This document shows, piece after piece, positions 17,791-25,805 of a DNA stretch of 64,000 nt. Location: contig NZ_AP025281.1 of the NCBI RefSeq assembly GCF_024347195.1, positions 2,232,001 to 2,296,000 on the forward strand. Reading direction: 5' to 3'. The DNA comes from Aliamphritea hakodatensis (GTDB lineage: Bacteria; Pseudomonadota; Gammaproteobacteria; Pseudomonadales; Balneatricaceae). Made by a program: the position numbers and the translations under genes. How positions within the stretch are numbered: the first letter of the stretch is position 1; every line of letters starts with the position of its first letter. Below the pieces are notes generated by a model. That model had not been told where the DNA came from and ran no database searches. It saw only the letters and a list, made by a program, of their open reading frames with translations.

Positions 17791-18402
17791 TTATAAATAC
17801 TGATTGGCAAAAGTTGCCAGATCTTCCGGTAACAGCTCATAGAGCCAGACATCCGGTAACCAGACACTGACGCCGACCCTGAAGATCAGGATAAGGGCGC
17901 TCACCGTGCCGAGGGTGCAGGCAAACCAGAACCGGTCCAGCAGGCGGCTGAGCCATAACAGTGTGGTGACGAACATCAGGGTCGCCAGGGCAAAACCGAA
18001 TACCGAGAGGGTGTTGATGTAGAGAAAGAATAACGCGCTGGAAAACAGCGCCACCCGGTAGTTACTGAGGGTATCCAGCAGGCTGTCGATCGGGTCGATG
18101 CTGCGCAACCAGATCAGCCGGAAGGAAATCATCAGCCGGACAGCAGTAAAGATCATCAGCACACTCAGGCCAATTGCCGGGCCGATCATCGGCTGGGTAT
18201 ACCAGCCCCGTTTGGTGGTGACCCACTTAGCTTCTTCGGGCAGCAGGATCAGCAGGGCAGCAGCCACCGCCAGTAACAGCCAGTAAATACCGAAAGTACG
18301 CTGTTCCGTGAAAGGGGTATCTTGCTCAGCGCTGGCGGCATCGCCGGCATCGCTGCTGGCAGGCCCGGCTGGTTTGTCTAATGGGCTGTCTGTAGCGTTC
18401 AT
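17791..18402 (-). CDS. tctB: Tripartite tricarboxylate transporter, small permease TctB
   Basis: A 203-residue membrane protein with a hydrophilic N-terminal extension rich in A, D, S and P (about 35 residues) and four to five predicted transmembrane segments, including FGIYWLLLAVAAALLILLP and VALFSSALFFLYINTLSVFG. Size, layout and position between tctC and tctA identify it as TctB, which is poorly conserved in sequence. It is separated from tctC by a strong 12-bp hairpin (18461-18501). Confidence 0.85.
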   Translation of the reverse strand: MNATDSPLDKPAGPASSDAGDAASAEQDTPFTEQRTFGIYWLLLAVAAALLILLPEEAKWVTTKRGWYTQPMIGPAIGLSVLMIFTAVRLMISFRLIWLRSIDPIDSLLDTLSNYRVALFSSALFFLYINTLSVFGFALATLMFVTTLLWLSRLLDRFWFACTLGTVSALILIFRVGVSVWLPDVWLYELLPEDLATFANQYL

Positions 18403-18460
18403 AGGCAGGTCGCTCCTGGCAGGAAAGTCATTGCAGATTGCACATAGCAGAAACAGACAG

Positions 18461-18501
18461 GCCTGCCGCCGGTACTGTCAGAGGGATGACCGGCGGCAGG
18501 C
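18461..18501 (-). terminator. Intercistronic hairpin between tctC and tctB
   Basis: GCCTGCCGCCGG (18461-18472) and CCGGCGGCAGGC (18490-18501) form a perfect 12-bp stem without a T-run. It probably stabilises the 3' end of tctC mRNA or attenuates, giving more binding protein than permease. Confidence 0.6.
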
Positions 18502-18514
18502 GCTGCGTGTGTGA

Positions 18515-19474
18515 TTACTGCTTCATGAAGTCCAGCAGATCCTGAGCGGCGTCGTAGTCGTCAGACACAACCTGCTCAGCTTCCGCACCGGCGATCCAGT
18601 AAACACCGGCACCGGTGGTTTTAGCCAGTTCCTGAGCGCGGTCAGAGGCCATGGTTTTGGCGGCGATTTCAGCAATGCGTGCCTTGATTTCCGCAGAGGT
18701 ACCCTGTTTTACGAACAGGCCGTTCCAGGTGGTCTGGCTGACGCCGGTCTGTTCATTCAGGGTGGGTACTTCCGGCGCGATGCTCAGGCGGTCACGGGTG
18801 ATGGCTGACAGCAGTTTTACATCACCGGATTTCAGGCAGGCAATGATCTGCTGAGTGGTGGTGTTGATGACGTCTGCATCGCCATTGGCCAGGGTAGAGC
18901 AGTCGTTGGAATCAAAGGGGGCATCGGATGAGAACTTAATGCCGATTTTATCCGCGGCCTTAAAGGTAATCGCGGTTGGCAGCGCCTGATAACCGAAGTG
19001 ACCCAGCGAAACCGCGTTGTTCTTAGAATACTCGGCCAGTTCGCCCATGGTGTTGTAAGGAGCATCCGCCTTGGTGGCGATAACAAAGGGGTAATCCAGG
19101 AAAATACCTACCGGCTCAAAGGTTTCTTCATTGAACGGTGCATTGCCTGCCAGTACGTGGGTGGTCAGAATGTCTGCCACAAAGGAACCTATGGTCAGGC
19201 CGTCAGCCCGGGCACGGGATACATCCGCAGCGCCAACCACACCGGCACCGCCGGGTTTATTTACTACGGAAGCCGGTTTGCCGGTTTCTTTGGCCATATC
19301 CTCAGCAACCATACGGGTGAGGATGTCTTCCAGATCTCCCGCAGGCCAGGGTACAACGAATTTAACCGGGCGGTTGGGGTAATCGGCAGCCTGTGCCTGA
19401 GACATCAGTAAAGGCGTTGCAGAAACACTTGCTGCAACAACAGCAGTAGAAACCAGATTTATTATTTTTTTCAT
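18515..19474 (-). CDS. tctC: Tripartite tricarboxylate transporter substrate-binding protein TctC
   Basis: A 319-residue periplasmic protein with a clear signal peptide (MKKIINLVSTAVVAASVSAT, cleavage near AQA-ADYP). The mature protein starts YPNRPVKFVVPWPAGD, the normal Bug/TctC opening. AAGAGGTAATT precedes the ATG. First gene of tctCBA. The binding pocket is open to various carboxylates (family knowledge), so the ligand cannot be told from sequence. A uspA gene lies just upstream on the same strand. Confidence 0.92.
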   Translation of the reverse strand: MKKIINLVSTAVVAASVSATPLLMSQAQAADYPNRPVKFVVPWPAGDLEDILTRMVAEDMAKETGKPASVVNKPGGAGVVGAADVSRARADGLTIGSFVADILTTHVLAGNAPFNEETFEPVGIFLDYPFVIATKADAPYNTMGELAEYSKNNAVSLGHFGYQALPTAITFKAADKIGIKFSSDAPFDSNDCSTLANGDADVINTTTQQIIACLKSGDVKLLSAITRDRLSIAPEVPTLNEQTGVSQTTWNGLFVKQGTSAEIKARIAEIAAKTMASDRAQELAKTTGAGVYWIAGAEAEQVVSDDYDAAQDLLDFMKQ

Positions 19475-19531
19475 AATTACCTCTTCTTATTATGGGATTG
19501 CGCATCCTCGCTGCGCGTATGACTGAAACGG

Positions 19532-20023
19532 TTATTTTTCTTTCCTGAGGGGTACGATCAGTACCGGTACCTGACTCTGATGGATGACCTTCTGGGCGGT
19601 TGAACCCAGAAAAATCCGCGAAATACTGTTGCTCTCCCGGTCACCCATGACGATCATGTCTGCCGCCAGGGTTTTTGCCTTATCGAGAATGATTTTATGA
19701 GGCTGGCCGATAGAGACTTTGATGATGGCCGGTTTGGGCAGCGCGACACCGGCGTCCAGTTCACTCTGAACGAAAGATTCGATGCGTTCTCTGATCCGCA
19801 GTTTGCGGCTTTGCATGATCTGCTCGCTGTGTTTCTTGCTGAGCTTTTCCGGCAGGTAGTCTTCGATGATGTCTTCGGTGAGCTCGCTGATGGGCTCGAC
19901 CGCATGTAAAAAAATAATTTCAGCGTTGTGTTTAATGGCTTCATTCACCGCATAGCGGAATGCCGGGCGGCTGCCCTGACCCAGGTCAGATGCATAGAGA
20001 ATTCGGTTAATGGTTTGCAGCAT
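19532..20023 (-). CDS. Universal stress protein (UspA family)
   Basis: A 163-residue single-domain USP. NRILYASDLGQGSRPAFRYA opens the domain and the ATP-binding pattern is VMGDRESNSISRIFLGSTAQ, then VPVLIVPLR. The start at 20023 follows AAAGGTATAACC; the frame is open to 20083 without a better start. It precedes tctCBA by 57 bp and is paralogous to the USP behind the TRAP transporter at 43872. USPs tied to TRAP transporters (TeaD) are known to tune transport; a similar role with a TTT system is an inference. An ATCAACC palindrome is centred 74 bp upstream. Confidence 0.85.
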   Translation of the reverse strand: MLQTINRILYASDLGQGSRPAFRYAVNEAIKHNAEIIFLHAVEPISELTEDIIEDYLPEKLSKKHSEQIMQSRKLRIRERIESFVQSELDAGVALPKPAIIKVSIGQPHKIILDKAKTLAADMIVMGDRESNSISRIFLGSTAQKVIHQSQVPVLIVPLRKEK

Positions 20024-20086
20024 GGTTATACCTTTGCAACGCTGAGTATCATTGCTACCTATTAGAGAGGATCGGTACCACAAAAA

Positions 20087-20108
20087 ATATCAACCGGATG
20101 GTTGATAT
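20087..20108. promoter_or_regulatory. ATCAACC palindromic box, copy 2 (uspA promoter)
   Basis: ATCAACCGGATGGTTGAT at 20089-20106, one base off the copies at 12303 and 23253. Two further bases pair on each side, giving a 10-2-10 inverted repeat with one mismatch. Confidence 0.7.
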
Positions 20109-20150
20109 GTGCAGATTAACGTGGCGCAGCAAACGACCGCCATCTGCATA

Positions 20151-20171
20151 AAAAAAGGGCCCGAAGGCCCT
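20151..20171 (-). terminator. Rho-independent terminator after the aldehyde dehydrogenase gene
   Basis: On the minus strand AGGGCC-TTCG-GGCCCT is followed by TTTTT. It separates the porin/aldehyde dehydrogenase unit from uspA-tctCBA. Confidence 0.8.
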
Positions 20172-20374
20172 GAAAATACTGCCATATGGCAGTAGCAGAT
20201 TTACCGGTTTGGAGACCAGTGCCAGTACCTGTAACGGTACCTGTAACGGGGCAGTGCAGGCCCGCAGCTGTATTGCCAGAGTGTATGTCTGGGGCCGGTC
20301 AGAGTGATGTGCCACCGGCCATACAAACTGCGCTGTGTCATTGCTGGCTCACAGGGGAACACAGCGCAGGGCAA

Positions 20375-21787
20375 TTACTTATTGATGTTGATGATTTGCG
20401 GCACGGTGTATTCCAGCAGACCGTCCAGCCCGAACTCCACCCCGAAGCCGGACATCTTGCAGCCACCAAAAGGGGCATGGGGCAGCACTTCTGCATGGCC
20501 GTTGATCCACACCGTCCCGCATTCCAGCTGAGCGGCAATTTGCTGAGCCGCATCCAGATCTTTCCCCCAGACAGAGCCGCCTAAGCCTACGGCGCAGTCG
20601 TTAGCCATACGGATGGCATCGTCCACTTCGCGGTAGGCAATGACGGGCAGGGCCGGACCAAACTGTTCTTCGTCCACCAGACGGGTACCGTTACTGACGT
20701 TGGCGACAATGGTTGGCGGATAAAAATAGCCGTCACCGGACAGGGCTTCACCGCCGCACAGGATCTGACCGCCACTGGCGGCTGCATCGTCTACCAGCTC
20801 GCTGACGATCTTCAGCTGGTTGGCGTTCTGTACCGGGCCGAAGGTGGTGGTTTCAGCCATGCCATCGCCAATGGTTTGCGCCTGTGCCATTGCAACCAGT
20901 TTGTCGCAGACCGCCTGATACTGGCTTTCATGCACGTACAGGCGTTTCAGGCAGGCACAGGTCTGGCCCATGTTCAGGAAGGCTGTCTGGAACAGGCCTT
21001 CAGCGATGGCGTCGATATCGCTGTCCGGCAGGACGATCGCCGCATCATTACCGCCCAGCTCAAGCGTCAGACGCTTAAGGTTGCCGGCGGCACTCTCCAT
21101 GATGCGCTGACCGGTTGCCGTCGATCCGGTGAACACCACTTTCTGAATATCTTCATGGGCACTGATGGCGTTGCCGATTTCCGCTTCGCCGGTGACGATG
21201 TTCACCACTCCGGCAGGCAGCACTTCATTCATCAGTTCCACTAACCGCAGGGTGTTGAGCGGTGTCAGGCCGGAGGGCTTGCAGACCACGGTATTGCCGG
21301 ACCGCAGTGCCGGAATGATGTGCCAGATGGCGATCATCAGTGGCCAGTTCCAGGGCGTGATTGAAGCCACCACACCCAGCGGTTTGCGGTGGTTTTCTAT
21401 GCGCTTGTTCGGGCTGTCTTCGATCACTTCAACGGGAATCTCCAGATCCGCCGTATAGCGTGCCCATGCCAGCGCGCCCTGAACTTCCATGTTGGCCAGA
21501 AACAGCGGTTTGCCCTGTTCCTGAACAATGATTTCAGCCAGCTCATCGGCGTGCTGTTCAATTTTATCGGCGATCTGACGGATCAGTGTCTGACGGCTTT
21601 CATGGCTGCTGTACTGCCAGGTTTTAAAGGCGGTACCGGCCGCCGCGACGGCTTCATCCAGCTGGGCCACCGAGGCCAGCGGCGCCTGTGCAACCGTCAG
21701 TTCGGTGGCAGGGTTAATCACATCAAACAGGCCGGCAGCACCGGCAACAGACTGTCCGTTGATGGTCAGTTGAATTGCGTCAGACAT
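20375..21787 (-). CDS. NAD(P)-dependent aldehyde dehydrogenase
   Basis: A 470-residue ALDH with TPWNWPLM, FTGSTATGQRIM, ELGGNDAAIVL and the catalytic cysteine in MGQTCACLKRLYV. The start at 21787 follows GGGAGAAACGCT; the open frame reaches 21835 but lacks a better start. It lies 81 bp downstream of the porin stop on the same strand and probably shares its promoter with the ATCAACC box. It could oxidise the aldehyde made by the omega-aminotransferase at 10.9 kb, whose promoter has the same box; this link is inferred. Confidence 0.9.
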   Translation of the reverse strand: MSDAIQLTINGQSVAGAAGLFDVINPATELTVAQAPLASVAQLDEAVAAAGTAFKTWQYSSHESRQTLIRQIADKIEQHADELAEIIVQEQGKPLFLANMEVQGALAWARYTADLEIPVEVIEDSPNKRIENHRKPLGVVASITPWNWPLMIAIWHIIPALRSGNTVVCKPSGLTPLNTLRLVELMNEVLPAGVVNIVTGEAEIGNAISAHEDIQKVVFTGSTATGQRIMESAAGNLKRLTLELGGNDAAIVLPDSDIDAIAEGLFQTAFLNMGQTCACLKRLYVHESQYQAVCDKLVAMAQAQTIGDGMAETTTFGPVQNANQLKIVSELVDDAAASGGQILCGGEALSGDGYFYPPTIVANVSNGTRLVDEEQFGPALPVIAYREVDDAIRMANDCAVGLGGSVWGKDLDAAQQIAAQLECGTVWINGHAEVLPHAPFGGCKMSGFGVEFGLDGLLEYTVPQIININK

Positions 21788-21868
21788 AGCGTTTCTCCCG
21801 GGTGACGGCCAGAACCTTATATAGGGAATCTGCAACTGGCGTCACCGTATTATGGTTGTTGTTAAGGA

Positions 21869-23158
21869 TCAGAAGGGCACGATGGCCAGTAACTGGAAAT
21901 AGGTGTTGGTGTCGGTGTTGTCGACTACGCTGGTTTTGCTGTCCGGGGTATAGAAGCCCAGCAGCGGGCTGATGATCAGGTGATCATTCACCACCCATTC
22001 GGCGTAGAGGTTAACTTCCCGGGCATCAGAGCGTTCTGCCCGGCCGGTGGTATCTTCAAAGTCAAAATACAGGGCACCGAGGGTCAGGGTGTCGGTGGGG
22101 TTGGCCTTCACACCTACGTGATGCACGTCCACCCCGGTGTTGCCCGGGCCTGCAGCGGAATAGTTGGCCCAGACCTCACCCTGAAACCAGGTCCCGAAGC
22201 CACGGTTAAAGCCGGTAAACAGGCTGTCGTATCCTTTATCAAAGGTGCTGTAGCGGTAGTTCACACTCGGCGACCATGGCAGGTCGGCGAAGGTCCAGCC
22301 GGCTTCCGCGTACCAGGCATCGGCATCGGCGCTGTTATTGCCCTGTTCCTGGGTGGCGAATTCGGCCGACAGAAACAGATTTTCAACCCCGGCGTTACCC
22401 TGATATCGCACGCTCATGGTTTCCTGACCGTCACGCTGCAGGTTATCGAAGTTGCCGCCGGCGATGCCGGTCGGGTCGGTATCCAGCCCTTTCAGGTAAA
22501 ACGCGCCAAAGGTGCCAATGTCGCTGACATGTTCAACATTGATTCCGGCCATTTCCGGGCGGCCCTGAGCTTTGTTGTCGGATTCGAACCAGAAAAGATC
22601 AGTGCGTAATCCTGTCTCGCCCCCCAGTTTCAGGACGGCGGTTTTATCAAATGCCTTGCGGCCTGCCAGCCAGTAAGCGCCGCCACGGTTTAAATCTGAA
22701 TCGACACCGTTACCGAAGTTCAGGGCGTCATCGTTAAGGATGAAGCCGTCACCGATGGTGACGATCTGGCTGCCGATGGAGAAGTCCACCATGTCGTTGC
22801 GCCAGCCGCCATATACCTCTTCGAACCGGGTCTGACGTTCGTCACCCAGGGTGGTGCCGGAGGCTTCACCGTCGCCCCACGCGCCGGTGGTCAGGGCATT
22901 AATTGTGCCGTACAGCTGGCTGTTGTTGCTGAGGGTGGTATGGCCGGAGAAACCGTATTTAATGGCCGCTTCCTGCCACTGGGGGCTGCTGTCGGCATTG
23001 CCGTATGACTGGTCACTGCTGAAGGTACCGAAAATCGCTTCGATATCCAGATTCAGCTGATCGCCTTCTTTGTCGATTAAATTAAGTGCATAGCCCGGGG
23101 TGCTGATGGTTGCTGCTAACAGCAAAGATGAAAGGTAATGACCCTTTTGCAGTCTCAT
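21869..23158 (-). CDS. Outer-membrane porin, alginate-export/OprD-like
   Basis: A 429-residue outer-membrane beta-barrel. A signal peptide (MRLQKGHYLSSLLLAATIST, cleavage near GYA-LNL) is followed by many short amphipathic strands and a terminal aromatic residue (QLLAIVPF), the usual barrel-assembly signal. The ATG at 23158 was preferred to a TTG at 23161. The promoter region carries an exact ATCAACC palindrome, centred about 100 bp upstream. It probably admits the organic acid taken up by the nearby transporter, but the substrate is unknown. Confidence 0.82.
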   Translation of the reverse strand: MRLQKGHYLSSLLLAATISTPGYALNLIDKEGDQLNLDIEAIFGTFSSDQSYGNADSSPQWQEAAIKYGFSGHTTLSNNSQLYGTINALTTGAWGDGEASGTTLGDERQTRFEEVYGGWRNDMVDFSIGSQIVTIGDGFILNDDALNFGNGVDSDLNRGGAYWLAGRKAFDKTAVLKLGGETGLRTDLFWFESDNKAQGRPEMAGINVEHVSDIGTFGAFYLKGLDTDPTGIAGGNFDNLQRDGQETMSVRYQGNAGVENLFLSAEFATQEQGNNSADADAWYAEAGWTFADLPWSPSVNYRYSTFDKGYDSLFTGFNRGFGTWFQGEVWANYSAAGPGNTGVDVHHVGVKANPTDTLTLGALYFDFEDTTGRAERSDAREVNLYAEWVVNDHLIISPLLGFYTPDSKTSVVDNTDTNTYFQLLAIVPF

Positions 23159-23252
23159 CAAGTTTGAACCTCTGTCTTATTATTGTTTGGTCAGCTGGCA
23201 GCAGGTACTGGCAGCCTGAGGTCTATTTAAGAGCAAAGCGCAAAAGGGGGTA

Positions 23253-23270
23253 ATCAACCAGATGGTTGAT
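23253..23270. promoter_or_regulatory. ATCAACC palindromic box, copy 3 (porin promoter)
   Basis: ATCAACCAGATGGTTGAT, identical over 18 bp to 12303-12320, in the porin upstream region. Confidence 0.7.
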
Positions 23271-23350
23271 CCGGGCGTATTTTTCAGAATGGAAGGCGGG
23301 GCGGTTGCTGACCGGAGGGCCGGCCAGCAGAGTCAGTTGGCTTATGCTGA

Positions 23351-23410
23351 GCTATTCTTTACTGAACTATTCTTTACTGAACTATTCTTTACTGAACTAT
23401 TCTTTACTGA
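23351..23410. repeat. Tandem repeat, 4 x 15 bp
   Basis: Four head-to-tail units of ACTATTCTTTACTGA (23351-23365 with one to two changes, then 23366, 23381 and 23396). The fourth unit contains the stop codon of the minus-strand gene that ends at 23397. Because the unit is a multiple of three, each copy supplies another TAG in the same frame. Confidence 0.9.
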
Positions 23411-24311
23411 GCTTTAGATACACCCCTAGCGCCATCAGCAGGGCAACGGCGGCCATCATCATCCATACGGCGTTGAGCACCTGGGTATCGCTTTCTGCCA
23501 GCAGGGATTTAAACATCAGCAACAGGGATTCAATGGAGATTGCGATGACGATTGCCGACATGAAACGGGTGATGGTCCGCCGGGAAGTATCGTGGTGGTG
23601 GATGTCTTTGTTAGACAGCACTTCTTCTTCGAGAATGGTTTTGCCAAGGTCGAAAATTGCCAGCCCGAGGGTAATCAGGATGACGATACCGAAGGCACCG
23701 GTGGTGACGTCGCTGGTGAGCTGAAATACATCCAGTAAGGATTTTCCCGCCCCCGCCAGCAGCAACAGGGAAACGATGACCAACAGCCCGCCGATGATGG
23801 CGTATACCCCCTGAAAAGCCGGATGTACCCGCTCCCGTAACTGATCCCCCTTGAGGTAAGAAATCAGCCGCTGCAGATTAAAATTCAGCACCACATAGCC
23901 GGTGACGTCTCCGTGGCTGTTCTGAATTGTCTGCACGCATGAGATAGCCAGTTGGTGAGTGGCGCTGGACAGGTAGGGTTCCGTGACGCTGACATCCCGG
24001 TCACGGTGCTGCAGGATCTGCATATAGGGCCGCTGGCTGCGGTCACGGCCCTTGCCGGGCTGACGGCGCTTGCGGTAACTGACGTGAGGGCTGAAAACAG
24101 TATCCATCAGTTGCACACCGTGGCTGTCCAGGCTGTACATCAGTTCGATGAAGGGGTAATTCTGGCTCAGACGCCGTACCGCCTGCTGTTGCTGTTCCTG
24201 ATCAGAAAGCAGCTGTGCGCCGCTGAGGCTGGCCATCATGGATTCCATGAGGCTGTGCACAGCCTTGCTGTATTGCTGGTAATGTTCCAGCAAACGTAAA
24301 TGGTTCTGCAT
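23397..24311 (-). CDS. Membrane protein with PDC/Cache-like sensor region
   Basis: A 304-residue protein. The N-terminal ~155 residues resemble a PDC/Cache sensor half (RPYMQILQHRDRDVSVTEPY, then HQLAISCVQTIQN and GDVTGYVVLNFNLQRL), but no transmembrane helix precedes it. Four hydrophobic segments follow (about residues 165-190, 205-225, 250-270 and 280-300). No kinase, GGDEF or methyl-accepting output domain is present, so any signalling role needs a partner. Its stop codon lies in the tandem 15-bp repeat. A 58-codon ORF precedes it on the same strand. Confidence 0.65.
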   Translation of the reverse strand: MQNHLRLLEHYQQYSKAVHSLMESMMASLSGAQLLSDQEQQQQAVRRLSQNYPFIELMYSLDSHGVQLMDTVFSPHVSYRKRRQPGKGRDRSQRPYMQILQHRDRDVSVTEPYLSSATHQLAISCVQTIQNSHGDVTGYVVLNFNLQRLISYLKGDQLRERVHPAFQGVYAIIGGLLVIVSLLLLAGAGKSLLDVFQLTSDVTTGAFGIVILITLGLAIFDLGKTILEEEVLSNKDIHHHDTSRRTITRFMSAIVIAISIESLLLMFKSLLAESDTQVLNAVWMMMAAVALLMALGVYLKLSKE

Positions 24312-24377
24312 GGTTAGTACTCTTCATTATGCCCTCTGACCGGATGGCTGGCAGAGTGCAGTGGGTCAAAGATCCGG

Positions 24378-24554
24378 TTAATTCAGAGAGAGTACAAAGC
24401 AGCGGTCGTCAGGCCAGATCTGTTGTCTGAGCCTTTCTTTGGATGAAGCGAGTGAAGATGTCTGAGTAGAGGTGTCCGGTTGCGCAGGGGCAGGTTCAGC
24501 CGGTTCTTCAGGGCTGGGTTCCGGCTGGAGAGGGGTAACCGTATTCTGTTGCAT
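24378..24554 (-). CDS. Small proline-rich ORF, 58 residues
   Basis: The frame runs from ATG at 24554 to TAA at 24378, preceded by CGGAGTTACACT, a good ribosome binding site at proper spacing. The product has a proline/glutamate/alanine-rich first half (PLQPEPSPEEPAEPAPAQP) and a basic, then hydrophobic, end (SKERLRQQIWPDDRCFVLSL). No family was recognised. It lies 66 bp before the sensor-like membrane protein and may be co-transcribed with it. Confidence 0.5.
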   Translation of the reverse strand: MQQNTVTPLQPEPSPEEPAEPAPAQPDTSTQTSSLASSKERLRQQIWPDDRCFVLSLN

Positions 24555-24592
24555 AGTGTAACTCCGAGATCTTTAATTGTTGTTGTGTGCCG

Positions 24593-24608
24593 CAGCGGTT
24601 AACCGCTG
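24593..24608. promoter_or_regulatory. 16-bp perfect palindrome
   Basis: CAGCGGTTAACCGCTG, 38 bp upstream of the small ORF start. It may be an operator. It shares only the GTTAAC core with the HpaR-type boxes. Confidence 0.35.
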
Positions 24609-24768
24609 TCTGATAAAAAGCTTACCTCAGGCCAGATGGGCGATTGGTTTGAAATCGCTGCATCTGTGGCTGATTGAACTGAATTTATACTAACTAACCG
24701 GTACTAAAGTCTATTGATGAATATTTATTGGGAGATAAAGTTTTCTGATAAAGGTGCAGGCGAACAAA

Positions 24769-24787
24769 GCGGGCACCGGCAGCCCGC
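24769..24787 (-). terminator. Hairpin after the first BRCT-like gene
   Basis: GCGGGC (24769-24774) pairs with GCCCGC (24782-24787). On the minus strand TTTGTT follows. A weak terminator candidate. Confidence 0.4.
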
Positions 24788-24816
24788 CGTACAGATAAAG
24801 CCAGATTGGGTAAGTG

Positions 24817-25095
24817 TCAGCCGGCCTTACGCCGGCCACGGGAAGCAAACGCGCCGAGGGCGGCATTGGTCCTGAGCAGGAGGTGGAGGAAGTCCTCCTG
24901 TGACATGACATCGGCGACAGGTTCAGTACCGCGCTGAATGTCGTCAACAGTGTCCAGCTGGCTGCCGTAAATGATGTAATCAGCAGGGTGGCCGTAAGGC
25001 ACCACCTGCAGTCTGCTTTGGGTGTACAGTGCGATTAAACGCTGTATCTGATCGGCGGGTACGCCAATAAGGGAAATGCGTTTGCCTTTGAGCAT
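24817..25095 (-). CDS. Small BRCT-like solo protein, copy 1
   Basis: A 92-residue protein. From the start, MLKGKRISLIGVPADQIQRL, then ALYTQSRLQVVP, ADYIIYGSQLD and VADVMSQEDFLHLL follow the order of a BRCT domain as in bacterial DNA ligase: a GK-x-hydrophobic-G strand, a helix, a strand, a tDYLVaG-like strand, and a final EEFLxLL helix. This is a fold-level reading and needs a profile search. A basic tail (ASRGRRKAG) follows. The start at 25095 follows AAGGATGAATACACT. It is paralogous to the next gene. Confidence 0.6.
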   Translation of the reverse strand: MLKGKRISLIGVPADQIQRLIALYTQSRLQVVPYGHPADYIIYGSQLDTVDDIQRGTEPVADVMSQEDFLHLLLRTNAALGAFASRGRRKAG

Positions 25096-25370
25096 AGTGT
25101 ATTCATCCTTGAACAGTTGTAATGACTGTGTCACGGAAAGAATAGGTGGCCTGTTAGACCTGTGCAAAATAAATGTGCTACAGATATCTGCAAAATGGGT
25201 ATCTGTAGCCTTCATAGCCGTAAATTTACGACCAATGTCTGAGGTGTTTTACGGTCTGCGTTTACAGGAGAGCCGTGGCAGAGCAGGCATTCACTGCCTG
25301 CTGTGACCGTCCGGATGAGTATTGGAGGCAAACGGGTGCGTCCGTGATAGCAGGTGTGTTTCCGCAATGA

Positions 25371-25616
25371 CTAGCCCGGCTTTGTATTGCTCCTGACCAG
25401 AAGATCGAAAAAGTCTTCTTCTGACATGACATCTGCGATGGGTTCGGTGCCCCGTTCAATCAGGCTGATACTTTCCAGCTGGCTGCCATAAATAATGTAA
25501 TCCGCCGGCTGGCCATACGGAACAATCTGCAGTTTATGCTGGCTATACAGCGCAATCAACCGCTGAAGCTGGCCTGGCGGCACGCCAATCAGTGAGATAC
25601 GTTTTCCCTGTAACAT
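25371..25616 (-). CDS. Small BRCT-like solo protein, copy 2
   Basis: An 81-residue paralogue of the gene at 24817: MLQGKRISLIGVPPGQLQRL, then ALYSQHKLQIVPYG, ADYIIYGSQLESI and ADVMSEEDFFDLLVR. It lacks the basic C-terminal tail of copy 1. Both genes lie in the same orientation with a 275-bp gap, as expected of a tandem duplication that has diverged. The start at 25616 is preceded by AAGGATAAGCACA. No DNA ligase or repair gene is nearby, and the role is unknown. Confidence 0.6.
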   Translation of the reverse strand: MLQGKRISLIGVPPGQLQRLIALYSQHKLQIVPYGQPADYIIYGSQLESISLIERGTEPIADVMSEEDFFDLLVRSNTKPG

Positions 25617-25805
25617 TGTGCTTATCCTTAAATGATTTTCATTAGCGCGGGGTGGCCAAAAAAATTTGCTGGCCCCGGAGTCTAAAAAGCACAACTGAAA
25701 CAGGTTCAGCAAGGGTATTTCTTTGTAAGTGAAAGGATTGTTAATCAGGCAAGGCTGGCGCTAAGGTGACTGTGCCTGAAATAGCGGATTTCAGGCACGG
25801 TGTGG

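Larger units (their letters stand above)
20024..20374. other. Intergenic region: uspA promoter, terminator and hairpins
   Basis: No gene is visible. From right to left it holds two hairpins just past the aldehyde dehydrogenase stop (TGCGCTGTGT 20329-20338 with ACACAGCGCA 20359-20368; GGCCGGT 20293-20299 with ACCGGCC 20314-20320), a tandem pair of the 12-mer GTACCTGTAACG (20225-20248), a T-run terminator (20151-20171) and the uspA promoter with a regulatory palindrome (20087-20108). Confidence 0.6.

Noticed and set aside
23351..23410. Short repeats considered as a CRISPR array
   Set aside because: The units are 15 bp, contiguous, without spacers, and no cas gene is present.
23266..23724. Plus-strand frame of 152 codons over the tandem repeat
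   Set aside because: It includes the low-complexity repeat (SLLNYSLLNYS) and is antisense to the sensor-like membrane gene.
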